From Stramenopiles sp. TOSAG23-3 (Eukaryota > Sar): 22,901 nucleotides of DNA. The stretch spans positions 1-22,901 of the forward strand of contig LT642322.1 in NCBI GenBank assembly GCA_900128585.1, written 5' to 3'. The notes below the pieces were generated by a model. It was not told where the DNA came from. It saw nothing but the letters and a program-made list of their open reading frames with translations, and searched no databases. Both the position numbers and the translations under genes were made by a program. Below are positions 9,368 to 17,913 of this stretch, one piece after another. Numbering within the stretch: position 1 is the stretch's first letter; every line of letters starts with the position of its first letter.

Positions 9368-11935
9368 ATGGCCTCCCCACATGGCCATGCGGCAAACGAC
9401 GCACAGGATCCCCACGGGGTCCGGTATAAGGAGGTGAAGCCAAAAGACTTTGTCAAGCTTTTTCGAGCTCTTTTGGGAGAAGAACGGTCCCCAACGGTGG
9501 CAAAAAAAATACTTATGGATATTGCAAAGAAAAATGGTGGGCGTGAGGGGCTGTATGATATGTTTATTAAGCGACCGAACTCACTGTCTCGGATTTTAGA
9601 GTCGAAGACAATAGACGGCGGAATTGTGGTACGACTTCGGTTTAAAATGTCAAAGTGGATAGTCGACGAGGAAGAAAAGAAAAAGCGTTGGCTGGCCTCA
9701 ACTTTGCTAATTCAGCGAAGAATAAGAGGAGTCGTAGCACGAGCACGTTTCCAACTCATGAAGCAGAAAAAGAAACGGGACGCTTTGGAGTTCAGGTCTG
9801 CGGCAATGATACAAAAGTACATTCGGCGGAAGCTTAGTGCGAGAAGGTTCGAGGAGTATAAGAAAGAGGCGTATTTTCAGCAACCGAAAAAGCGAACTTG
9901 GAAATACTTAGAGTTGGCGGACGTGGTGAAAATGTACCATGCGAAAGGGAACAAGAAGAAAGGGAACAGGGAAGTATTGCTCGTGCAGCCGAAATGGGGA
10001 GGCAACGTAATAGGCGCAACAGTTGACCCTGAAAGTGACGTTTACAGCACAAAGACAAAAATGCACCTGAACGACAAACCGCAAGTAGTAATTCAGCATT
10101 ACGGCATCAGTAACGACCGACTAGGTCGTCTCGAGCCAAGGGTCATAGCTTTATACAAAGAGGGTATGGTCATTCCAGGACCACCGTTTTGGTGGCCATT
10201 AACCTGGCAGAGGTACATGGAAATGGCACAAGTAGGAAAGAAGCCAGGGCAGCAAAAGGAAGAAAGGGTAGGTATATTCGAAGTTTGGGAGCGGCAGAAG
10301 CAGTTTATTTTAACGAAAGAGCCGCGCTGGTTGGGCGGTGCTCTTGTGAGGTACCTGAGGGATCGCGGAGAGCTGCCTGCAGAAGATCACGACGTCGCAA
10401 AAGAGCAAAAACGGCAACATGCGCACGAAGCAAGGGTGAATGCTCGCATGAAACGGGTCGAAGGCAGAAAGTCGTACTTGGACATGACTTTGAAAGATTG
10501 GGAAAAGGACGACCCTGTTCTCTCTACACACCCGGAGCGGGACATCCACTTTGGTCTGCTGAAAACGTTACCGAAATTTAGATTTCCAAACCTTACGCGG
10601 GGCTTGCGCATCGTCTTCTTGGAGGACGACGGGGTCTTGAACACAGACAAGAGCGCCCCGGGGGAGATGGAAGACGAATTCATCGAACGATGCCGCAAAA
10701 TGTATTACGCAACGGGCTGCTATTTCGTTTGCTGCTCCCCCCGGCGCCTGACCCCAGACTTGATGAAAGAGTTTACGGATCGCTTCGTTTTCAACGGCGT
10801 TCCAGCCCAGCACATTCTCGGCGGTACCCCGCTTCTGCCCGGAAACAAGTACGCAATGTGGAGACGAATCGACGAGTGCTTGATGTGGTTGAAGGACCAG
10901 GTACACATAGAGATAGAAAGTTGGATTATTATCGACAAGAATGACCTTGCACGATTGGATTTTGACCCATTTTATTGTGATCTAGAGAAACACTGGGTGC
11001 GAACGCACTTGCGAAAGGGCCTAAACGAGGAACGGTTGGCGGAATCCATACGATTGCTTCTCTTGCCGGTGCTGGATAGAAAAGAAGAGTTAGAGCAGAA
11101 GTTAACGTACAAGAAAAGAAAATTTGAAGAGAAATTGCAGGACGCGTACGATCTGTTCGCAGAAGAGGACCCGTTTTCGGTAGGTTTAAAACCGAACAAG
11201 CAAATACAGCTGCTCCACGTGTTTGAAGATACTTTCAGCGACCTGCTGGAGACGCTCGATCAAATCATTGCACGGTACGAAATTTTGCTTAAATACTTGA
11301 AGATGGACACGTTTCTGAAGTCCAAGTTTAGCATTCAGCGAACGTCGTACCCTAAGCTCGTCGCCTTGCTGAACAAAGTGTCCCGGGGCATTCAAAAGAT
11401 GGAAGGCAACGCAAAGAAGGCAAAGAGGTTGAAAGACGAAAAGTCTTGCTACGAGGCTGGTGGGCGAAAATGTATAAATCCAGGCTGCCTTGGCCTATGC
11501 TTGCCTACGAAGAATAAGAACGGGAAAAAGAGCGATTACGTCACTTGCCCCATCAAAACCTGCGAGAAGCAGTTCTGTCGTTTGTGCGGGGTACCGGCAT
11601 CACCAATAACAACCCACGGACAACACCGTCATTTGGAAATTTGCGAATTCTACGACAACCCAGGGCCACTTCGGGACGTGTTTTCCCCGCTCTATTTGGA
11701 GCAAGACAAAGAAGTCGTGAGAGGAATGGCCCGGATCGGGACCGTGAAATGCTTGGGGTGCCACGATGAACTCGAGAAGCGGAAGGCAAAAGGCAAAGCC
11801 GCTCCCACAACGGCGTGCCGTCTCGTCAAGAAGTTGCCAAAAAATTGGCTGGACACGAAAATACTTCCGCAAGAGTTGAAAACCATGAAGAGCAAATTGC
11901 GAACCTGGGAGGCGAACCAAAAACGGAAGAAGTAA
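9368..11935 (+). CDS. IQ-motif, HAD-like and IBR-like zinc-cluster protein
   Basis: An 855-residue protein starting at ATG 9368 (MASPHGHAAND); the frame upstream opens only at a GTG. Residues 113-128 and 145-161 are two IQ motifs (IQRRIRGVVARARF, IQKYIRRKLSARRF) that typically bind calmodulin. Residues about 413-555 resemble the HAD domain of Swiss Army Knife RNA repair proteins: FLEDDGVLN, then S457 in CCSPRR, GGTP, and IIIDKND. The usual nucleophile Asp of motif I is Glu419, and the second Asp of motif IV is Lys, so phosphatase activity is doubtful. Residues 570-690 are helical and charged. Residues 702-759 hold C-x4-C, C-x4-C-x4-C-x2-C and H-x3-C, the spacing of an IBR zinc fold, with a further CxxC at 795-798. 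No RING1 or RING2 is visible. The cellular role is unknown. Confidence 0.85.
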   Translation: MASPHGHAANDAQDPHGVRYKEVKPKDFVKLFRALLGEERSPTVAKKILMDIAKKNGGREGLYDMFIKRPNSLSRILESKTIDGGIVVRLRFKMSKWIVDEEEKKKRWLASTLLIQRRIRGVVARARFQLMKQKKKRDALEFRSAAMIQKYIRRKLSARRFEEYKKEAYFQQPKKRTWKYLELADVVKMYHAKGNKKKGNREVLLVQPKWGGNVIGATVDPESDVYSTKTKMHLNDKPQVVIQHYGISNDRLGRLEPRVIALYKEGMVIPGPPFWWPLTWQRYMEMAQVGKKPGQQKEERVGIFEVWERQKQFILTKEPRWLGGALVRYLRDRGELPAEDHDVAKEQKRQHAHEARVNARMKRVEGRKSYLDMTLKDWEKDDPVLSTHPERDIHFGLLKTLPKFRFPNLTRGLRIVFLEDDGVLNTDKSAPGEMEDEFIERCRKMYYATGCYFVCCSPRRLTPDLMKEFTDRFVFNGVPAQHILGGTPLLPGNKYAMWRRIDECLMWLKDQVHIEIESWIIIDKNDLARLDFDPFYCDLEKHWVRTHLRKGLNEERLAESIRLLLLPVLDRKEELEQKLTYKKRKFEEKLQDAYDLFAEEDPFSVGLKPNKQIQLLHVFEDTFSDLLETLDQIIARYEILLKYLKMDTFLKSKFSIQRTSYPKLVALLNKVSRGIQKMEGNAKKAKRLKDEKSCYEAGGRKCINPGCLGLCLPTKNKNGKKSDYVTCPIKTCEKQFCRLCGVPASPITTHGQHRHLEICEFYDNPGPLRDVFSPLYLEQDKEVVRGMARIGTVKCLGCHDELEKRKAKGKAAPTTACRLVKKLPKNWLDTKILPQELKTMKSKLRTWEANQKRKK

Positions 11936-11974
11936 TAATAAATAAAAAGACTTAATTATTAATTAAAATAATTA

Positions 11975-12457
11975 CTATAAACTAAAAAACATTGTTGTGT
12001 TCTGGCACAATGAGAATATTAATATACAAATAGCAGCAGCAGAAAAAAAATGCAAATTAATGGGAAAAAAGTAGGTATCGGGTGTGGTGATGATGGTTAA
12101 TCCCTTAATTGCATTCTGTAACACGCGGTTGCACTCCTCCAGCAGAGCACTTTTTTCCAAGCTCAACCGCCGACGGTTTTTGGAAAGTCTCGAAACAGCG
12201 CTACATTTCCACTGTTCAAATAGAGCGCGACAATTGGATCTATCGTTTACTCTGAAGTTTACGATAAATGAGGGGGAGCAAGCTTTGCCTACCTCAAGTG
12301 CCAAGAACAATTCACCAGCGTTTGCTCGGCGCACGTTCTTATAGTTCCGCAGTACCTCGCCGTTCAAGGAGTTTGCTGGTGGTATCTTCAACATCTGGGT
12401 TAGATTTACCAGTGAGACCATTTTTTTACGATCGCTTTCGGAAGCAACGGATTGCAT
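11975..12457 (-). CDS. small helical protein, possibly tail-anchored
   Basis: A minus-strand frame of 160 residues from ATG 12457 (MQSVASESDR), or 148 from ATG 12421 (MVSLVNLTQM). It contains a basic helix, RLSKNRRRLSLEKSALLEE, and ends in a hydrophobic stretch (FFSAAAICILIFSLC) that could be a tail anchor or chance translation of AT-rich DNA. I recognise no family. Support comes from GC content that is higher here than in true intergenic DNA, and from a frame that stays open well past the overlap with the alternative MsrB leader. If real, its 3' end is 39 bases from the converging gene at 9368-11935, and its start lies about 70 bases from the MsrB start on the other strand. Confidence 0.45.
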   Translation of the reverse strand: MQSVASESDRKKMVSLVNLTQMLKIPPANSLNGEVLRNYKNVRRANAGELFLALEVGKACSPSFIVNFRVNDRSNCRALFEQWKCSAVSRLSKNRRRLSLEKSALLEECNRVLQNAIKGLTIITTPDTYFFPINLHFFSAAAICILIFSLCQNTTMFFSL

Positions 12458-12528
12458 TTGGGCAACAGAATCCCTACCGTTTTTTGTGGAAGCTCGGAAC
12501 CGAAAAAATTCCAAAATACAAGAAGAAG

Positions 12529-12990
12529 ATGAGCGCGAAAAGAAATTTCCCAGTAGTGAAGACGGACGAAGAGTGGCGCGAGGAGCTGGACGCGAACGAG
12601 TACACTGTATTGCGGGAAAAGGGGACCGAGCTGGCTGGAACGGGTGAGTACGACAAGTTCTTCCCAAAAAAGCACGAAGGGCATTTTTGCTGCCGCGGCT
12701 GTGGCCAGCCCTTGTACAGCGCCGACTCGAAATTTAACAGCGGGTGCGGCTGGCCCGCGTTTGACAAGTGCTACAAGGGCGCGCTCGTCACGGAGGTGGA
12801 TGGAAGCTTGGGGATGCGGCGGATAGAAATAATGTGCAGCGGATGTGGGGGGCACCTAGGCCATGTGTTTGAGGGCGAACGGTTCACTGAAACGAACGAG
12901 AGGCATTGCGTAAATTCGTTGAGCATCAAGTTTGTCAAGGACGGGGAGTCGCTTCAGAAAGAGCAAGAGAGGATCGTTAGCACTTTGTGA
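12529..12990 (+). CDS. MSRB: peptide-methionine (R)-S-oxide reductase MsrB
   Basis: Reduces the R-epimer of methionine sulfoxide in proteins using thioredoxin. The 153 residues from MSAKRNFPVV (A at -3) match a single-domain MsrB. Two zinc-binding CxxC pairs are present (CRGC and CSGC in CSGCGGHLGHVF), with the family motif SGCGWPAF, whose Cys may be the resolving residue, and the catalytic Cys in RHCVNS. The frame opens further upstream at ATG 12268, which would add 87 residues rich in Arg and Ser (RLLGARSYSSAVPRR), resembling a mitochondrial leader. I chose 12529 because its context is better and the domain begins there, but an organelle-targeted longer form cannot be excluded. It is divergent from the possible gene at 11975-12457. 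Confidence 0.93.
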   Translation: MSAKRNFPVVKTDEEWREELDANEYTVLREKGTELAGTGEYDKFFPKKHEGHFCCRGCGQPLYSADSKFNSGCGWPAFDKCYKGALVTEVDGSLGMRRIEIMCSGCGGHLGHVFEGERFTETNERHCVNSLSIKFVKDGESLQKEQERIVSTL

Positions 12991-13210
12991 TTCTGTGCCG
13001 AGATCATGGACAAAAGGAGAGTCAGAGGAAAGAGAAGCATACTCACATGTGAAAAATTAGGCTAAACTGTTAGAATATTTTGGTACTTTTTTTACATAAT
13101 TGTATGACGAATTCGTATCGCAATGAACCACCCTCGAAGTTCGAGGTGTTTCCGGGGGTGCACCCCTTTCAAGCATACCACAGGAACGAAAATGGATCGG
13201 GCAACGCACT

Positions 13211-13651
13211 TTACCGTTTCATATACCCTGGTAATTTCATTCTCATGAACAAGAGAATGACATTGTATCCTACCGTCAACAGCCCTATACCGCCAAAGAG
13301 CATCAAGTAGCGGGCGCTCTTACCCGACGTCGCATCGTTCGCTTTGTCAAGCAAGATAAAGGCCAGCCCCCCCGCACAAAACATAAACCCCGCAGCCAAC
13401 CCCTCGATAATGTACTGGGCGTTCAGGCGGTAGGGCAAAATGGCTTGCGGCTTTTCGTTCCCGGTGAGAGGGTCACGGATCCTTCCCGTGGACATGGGCT
13501 CGTTCACAAAATCATAGATCACGCCGCTGGTCATCAAAAAGTAAAAAAAGAAGACTACGGCAAAAACGGTCATACCAGAAGGCCGCTGCAAAACGTTGTT
13601 TTCTAACCATATTCGCAGACGGCGTGGGCGCGGGCAGAGTGACGTTGCCAT
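13211..13651 (-). CDS. OSTC: oligosaccharyltransferase complex subunit OSTC
   Basis: A 146-residue ER membrane protein, the usual size of OSTC (DC2), an accessory subunit that links the oligosaccharyltransferase to the translocon for cotranslational N-glycosylation. Start MATSLCPRPR at ATG 13651 (G at -3); the frame opens further upstream, but that part lies outside the family. Diagnostic segments are PSGMTVFAVVFFFYFLMTSG, GVIYDFVNEPMS, YRLNAQYIIEGLAAGF and the C-terminal MRMKLPGYM. Three hydrophobic segments are visible, with AGFMFCAGGLAFILLD as the second. It converges on MsrB, 220 bases from its stop. It implies conventional eukaryotic N-glycosylation, fitting the secreted and surface proteins further right. 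Confidence 0.95.
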   Translation of the reverse strand: MATSLCPRPRRLRIWLENNVLQRPSGMTVFAVVFFFYFLMTSGVIYDFVNEPMSTGRIRDPLTGNEKPQAILPYRLNAQYIIEGLAAGFMFCAGGLAFILLDKANDATSGKSARYLMLFGGIGLLTVGYNVILLFMRMKLPGYMKR

Positions 13652-14184
13652 TGCTGTCAAACGGATACTTTCTAAACAAATAAAATGACACACCAGCACA
13701 GCCTTGAACGAAACACAAGAAACTGAACACTTATTCGTTCCTTTTCTTGCTCTTTTTTCGACATAACAATTAATGAATCAGAAACAAAAAACAAACACAA
13801 TACAATATACTCCATTCCAAATAACAAAATGCGATTATTATTATTTTGATGATGATGAGATGTGGTTGGGTGTGATGATTGATGATGAGATGAAGAAAGA
13901 AAAGAGAAAGAAGAAAGAAGAAGATATATAGAAATATAATAGAAATGTGGATTATTATTTGATTGATTGATGGATTGCGGATAGCCTATTATTATTATAT
14001 AGTATTAATGTTACACTTGCTGTGTGATGTAAAACACAAAACTCTTATTTGATATATGTACTAGTTTGTATACTAAAAATAGTCATAGGGGAGGAAATTA
14101 ATAATCCAACCCTTTTTATAATGTGTGTAAATAATTGCAGCTTCGAAGATTACAAAAGTTAACCCTAGAGGCCGCGTTGAAAAA
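13652..14184. other. intergenic region with simple sequence
   Basis: Upstream of OSTC and downstream of the PAP2 gene, both on the minus strand. It is very AT-rich with GATGATGATGAGA-type and AGAAGAAAG stretches around 13850-13930 and TTATTATTATATAG near 13990. It holds no coding-like frame and no recognisable RNA gene. Confidence 0.5.
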
Positions 14185-15048
14185 TCAAGCAGATGACGTT
14201 TGCTCCAATAGACCAGTGTTGCCGTCGTCCTCCTCCTCGGAAAATTGCGCGCGCTTTGGTTCATGCAAAACATACACCCAAGCACTACCAAAGAGTGAAC
14301 CAACCAATATTCCTGTCAGGACATCGGTCATCCAGTGCATGTCGGCGAAGACCCTTCCAAAACTCCCAACGGAAGCAATCCCGAGAATGGCCCAACGATA
14401 CTTTCGAAATATTTTGTTGTGAAAAAGTTTCCCGCTTTGACCCCCCCGCCCCACTCTTTCGAGCATGCAAACAATCATCATGCCAGCACTCAATGCTACG
14501 CACCCCGTGGAGGCATCGCCACTGTAAAACGACTTAAACTGGGTCCGTGGCTCATACGACGCTTCAGTGTTCTGTGCCCGGTTGAAGAAAAAACAAGGGC
14601 GCTGTCTATTGGCAGTCATTTTCAATATGCTGTTTGGGCACGTTTGGGAAACCATTGCACTAATAATTATAACGGCATATTTGACCTTCTCCGAGCAGAA
14701 CCTGCTACTCTCGGCAGGCAAATTGAGGCAAACCAAATAATAAGCGAACACAGGCGCAACAACAAAATTGAAAGTGTGGGAAACGACGGCCCAAAACATT
14801 GCGAAGTTTGTCGCGTGGAATACATCTGCAAACCATGTATCAAACGGGTCCGGATGGCACCACGCAGCTATGACACCATCTTCAAGATCACCCTCGGGGA
14901 CACATTTTCTAACAGAAGAAGAATCTATGATCAACGAGGGAAATAGGGTTGAAAAGACTATTGAAAGTAGAAAAAGCCCCCCTACCCATGCCCACGTCGT
15001 TCTCTTCAAACTATGCGATGCAAGGTCGTAAGACCGTAACCTGTCCAT
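14185..15048 (-). CDS. PAP2-family membrane phosphatase with altered motif 2
   Basis: A 287-residue integral membrane protein from ATG 15048 (MDRLRSYDLA); the frame upstream opens only at TTG. Type 2 phosphatidic acid phosphatases hydrolyse lipid phosphates by a phospho-histidine mechanism. Motif 1, K-x6-RP, is KMTANRQRP (K143, R150, P151). Motif 3, R-x5-H-x3-D, is RVFADMHWMTD (R232, H238, D242), so the nucleophilic His is present. Motif 2 is SFYSGDAS: the usual His of PSGH is Asp178, so the acid/base partner differs. About six hydrophobic segments are present. The C-terminus is acidic and probably cytosolic (SEEEDDGN). Substrate is unknown; phosphatidate, lysophosphatidate or a prenyl phosphate are all possible. 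Confidence 0.88.
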   Translation of the reverse strand: MDRLRSYDLASHSLKRTTWAWVGGLFLLSIVFSTLFPSLIIDSSSVRKCVPEGDLEDGVIAAWCHPDPFDTWFADVFHATNFAMFWAVVSHTFNFVVAPVFAYYLVCLNLPAESSRFCSEKVKYAVIIISAMVSQTCPNSILKMTANRQRPCFFFNRAQNTEASYEPRTQFKSFYSGDASTGCVALSAGMMIVCMLERVGRGGQSGKLFHNKIFRKYRWAILGIASVGSFGRVFADMHWMTDVLTGILVGSLFGSAWVYVLHEPKRAQFSEEEDDGNTGLLEQTSSA

Positions 15049-15870
15049 ACTATCGTCCAAAGAGGAAACGAAGTAAACGCGATTCCTTTTCAATAAATGA
15101 ACACGCAATAACTTCTTCCTTTAATCAATTCCCACTGTAATAATTTTCTTCTTTCCATGCATTTGAAAGAATTATCATTAAAGTTATATTAGGTTCAAAC
15201 TTTAACATTCGCTTTTTAAAATTACTTCTTCTTAGTATAGTCATCTATCATCAGTCGTTCTTCCAGCAGCCACAACAAACAAAGCAGCAAAAGCACAGCA
15301 GGAGGATGAGGACAGACAGACATGAAGAAAGAAGAAGAAGAAACCATGAAGAAAGAAGAAGAAACCAAGAAGAAGAAAGAAGAAGAAAGAAGAAGAAGAA
15401 GAAAGAAGAAGAAAGAAGAAGAAACAAAGAAGAAGAAGAAACCAAGAAGAAGAAAGAAGAAGAAGAAAGAAGAAGAAGAAAGAAGAAGAAGAAAGAAGAA
15501 GAAGAAGAAAGAAGAAGAAGAAACCAAGAAGAAAGAAGAAGAAACCAAGAAGAAGAAAGAAGAAACCAAGAAGAAAGAAGAAGAAACCAAGAAGAAAGAA
15601 GAAGAAAGAAGAAGAAAGAAGAAGAGATGATAAATAATATGTCATTAGTACTTTTAATTACACAATAACATAATCACAGCATTCAATACAATTAGCAACG
15701 CTTCTGATATATTTTTTTATTAGTAGACCGTTTATTTTTTTGTGAAATCACTTCGTTCTAGAAGAAGACGTACATTCCAACCAATGCAAGGAGATAGTTT
15801 CGAGCTCATAATTTTTGATCTTGCCCACGGCTGGTGTTCCACCCCGACTTGAAAGTTCAAACCCTTTCCC
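15049..15870. other. divergent intergenic region dominated by a purine microsatellite
   Basis: This lies between the starts of the PAP2 gene (minus) and the LRR gene (plus). Its centre is a large GAA/AAG tract listed separately. The flanks are AT-rich without a credible frame. The stretch 15740-15870 is less AT-rich and probably belongs to the LRR gene's promoter or 5' UTR. Confidence 0.5.
15320..15627 (+). repeat. GAA/AAG polypurine minisatellite with ACC interruptions
   Basis: About 300 bases almost wholly of A and G on this strand, made of GAA and AAGA units. They are interrupted at intervals by ACC within a recurring GAAACCAAGAAGAA block, which gives a higher-order unit of roughly 20-40 bases. 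The complementary strand is polypyrimidine. Frames through it yield only Lys/Glu/Arg runs and are not treated as genes. Confidence 0.95.
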
Positions 15871-17913
15871 ATGGATTCCCCGGTAGTAAAGCAAGAGTTG
15901 CAACTGAGCAGCATGGGCGAAAAACCGTCAAATGCCGCCGCCGCACGTCGCCCGAGTCATACGCGCAGAGAGTCATTCTCACGCAAAAATACAATACAAA
16001 CAAGTTTTGGAAACAAAAACTTGTTCCAATTGATGAGGTTCAGAGGGGCCTTTCTGTTATTAACGTGTTTAAGCGTGTCCGCTGTCCACTTTGTCGCATT
16101 TTTCCGTTTTAGCGCAGCTCACGCGGGCCCGTTTGTGCACTCAGGCAGGAAATGGATATGGATATTCGCAACAGTGGGTAGTTTCGGCATTTTTATGTTC
16201 ACTTTTTTGTGCGTCAGAGGAAAACGAGATGCATTGTCGTGGGCCCAACGGCATCTGGGAAGAACTAGCGACCGGCGGCGGAATGAAGGTAGAGAGTCAT
16301 TCATTGTGAAAGCTTTCAGGTGTTACACTCAAAATTTGTCACTGGACGGCAGGTTTTACTTAGTACGGATGTACATTCTGGAAGTCAGTGAAGACGTTCT
16401 TCAGGCCATCAACCTTTATAGTATCTATTTTTGCATGTTACCATTAATCGTAACCTCTGCGTTCATTTTAGTTCTGCTGACGGAAGCGTCGTATCGTTGC
16501 TATGTATTATGGAACTTTGCTCTTGGAGAAGGAAAGCTTCTGCCAGTTTGGGTACGAAATGCTCAAGTGCTGTGTGACACGTACGTAGATTTTTTCTTTA
16601 CGGTGGTGCCCATAGCAGCGATACACTTCGGATATGGGATACAAATGACACCGTTGGAAATCTTGCAGATTGTCCTGTGGCCGTCGCTGTCTCTCTTGTT
16701 CAAGGTTAGGCGGCAATTTTTTGAAACGTTGAGGCAGAACGGAAAGCGGTTCATCGACGACGTCCGAGGGAAGAAGTCGATCAAGGTTGGAAGGGGGCGT
16801 GAAAGTGTGTACGGCGTCGATCATGACACGAAAGTTTCCCATTTTCAGAATCGCGCGTTGGGTTCACTCTTTAAACGTGCCGTCTTCGGTTTCAGTGTTC
16901 TTTACATCATTGCAATGAGTGTCATTTTGGTCACCCAACTGGCGCGCGCAAACGAGGTGGATGGAGACTGTAAGTACATCTTCGTCAAAAACCCGGGCGA
17001 CAGAGATCACTTCCTAGAAGATTGCAGTGTTAAGGTTATGTTCTGCAAGAACGTGGTAGAGCCATCGTGCGATTGCGCGGTGCTTGATATCGTGAACCAT
17101 AATATGACCCGCTTGAAGAACAATTTTACGACGTTAACGGCGCTAAATTGGTTGAGAATAAACACCGGGCCGTTAGAGTCCCTGCCGACATCAGGGATGG
17201 AAGATTTAACCAAAATTACGGTTTTATACTTGGATTTTAATTTTTTGACATCGTTCAAAGTCGACGTTTCCTTTTGGCCAAGCCTGTCACGTTTGAGTAT
17301 AGCGTACAACAATCTAACTATTGGTGGAGACCATTCGGTATGGAAACATCATAACCTCAAAGGCTTGTTGCTAAGCAGTAACTTGGGGCTTGCACTCCCT
17401 GAGTCCGCAGACCAGCTGCATCTCCCCCGGCTATCGTATTTGGATATTTCCAACAACAGCATGGCAATCCCGAAGTATTTGTCTTCGGCACAATTACCTA
17501 GCGTTGCTTTTCTGTTCCTCAACGGGAATACAATTGGTACTTTTAGCAAAGGGTTTTCAACACTGAAATCTCTGTATATGCTTGGCATAGCTCGGTGCAG
17601 GCTGTTGAATTCATCAACTTTAGCAGAAATATTACCTTTGAAGTCGATGTGGTACGTTGACGCACGGGACAATTCAATATTGCATGTTAGTCCCGATGTC
17701 AAGTCAATGATAAGAGACAAACAGATAGAGTCTTACTTTTCCGGAAATCCGGCATGCGCAATTGACAGAGACTTGAACTGTGAACTCCTGTGCTCGAAGT
17801 TTTGCTTTTCTAAAAGCCATAAAAACAACAAATATTGTGATAACACTTGCAATTCTGTAGACTGTGGGAGTGACAACGGCGAATGTTTGGAATTTGATTC
17901 TGCTCACAAATGA
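15871..17913 (+). CDS. multi-pass LRR membrane protein with a C-terminal LNR module
   Basis: A 680-residue protein starting MDSPVVKQEL and ending in TGA. Residues 1-50 are basic. Hydrophobic membrane segments lie near 58-80, 95-115, 186-206, 240-258 and 336-358, then a probable luminal or extracellular part. That part has Cys-rich residues 367-402, about seven leucine-rich repeats in 404-610 (such as VLYLDFNFLTSF, RLSIAYNNL, YLDISNNSM), and a Cys cluster 637-672 with CDNTCNSVDCGSDNGEC, resembling an LNR/Notch module. Several N-x-(S/T) sites suit a glycosylated ectodomain. The membrane region (EVSEDVLQAINLYS and following) resembles the large oomycete family of LRR membrane proteins. The function of that family is unknown; adhesion or ligand sensing is inference. 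LRR-like sequence continues in frame past the stop. Confidence 0.87.
   Translation: MDSPVVKQELQLSSMGEKPSNAAAARRPSHTRRESFSRKNTIQTSFGNKNLFQLMRFRGAFLLLTCLSVSAVHFVAFFRFSAAHAGPFVHSGRKWIWIFATVGSFGIFMFTFLCVRGKRDALSWAQRHLGRTSDRRRNEGRESFIVKAFRCYTQNLSLDGRFYLVRMYILEVSEDVLQAINLYSIYFCMLPLIVTSAFILVLLTEASYRCYVLWNFALGEGKLLPVWVRNAQVLCDTYVDFFFTVVPIAAIHFGYGIQMTPLEILQIVLWPSLSLLFKVRRQFFETLRQNGKRFIDDVRGKKSIKVGRGRESVYGVDHDTKVSHFQNRALGSLFKRAVFGFSVLYIIAMSVILVTQLARANEVDGDCKYIFVKNPGDRDHFLEDCSVKVMFCKNVVEPSCDCAVLDIVNHNMTRLKNNFTTLTALNWLRINTGPLESLPTSGMEDLTKITVLYLDFNFLTSFKVDVSFWPSLSRLSIAYNNLTIGGDHSVWKHHNLKGLLLSSNLGLALPESADQLHLPRLSYLDISNNSMAIPKYLSSAQLPSVAFLFLNGNTIGTFSKGFSTLKSLYMLGIARCRLLNSSTLAEILPLKSMWYVDARDNSILHVSPDVKSMIRDKQIESYFSGNPACAIDRDLNCELLCSKFCFSKSHKNNKYCDNTCNSVDCGSDNGECLEFDSAHK

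Noticed and set aside
14135-14946. Several plus-strand frames of 95-203 codons
   Set aside because: All lie opposite the PAP2 gene, whose motifs are clear on the minus strand.
15306-15668. 120-codon and 102-codon Lys/Glu/Arg frames, and Ser/Phe/Leu frames on the other strand
   Set aside because: These are translations of the GAA microsatellite; stop-free frames follow from the repeat itself.
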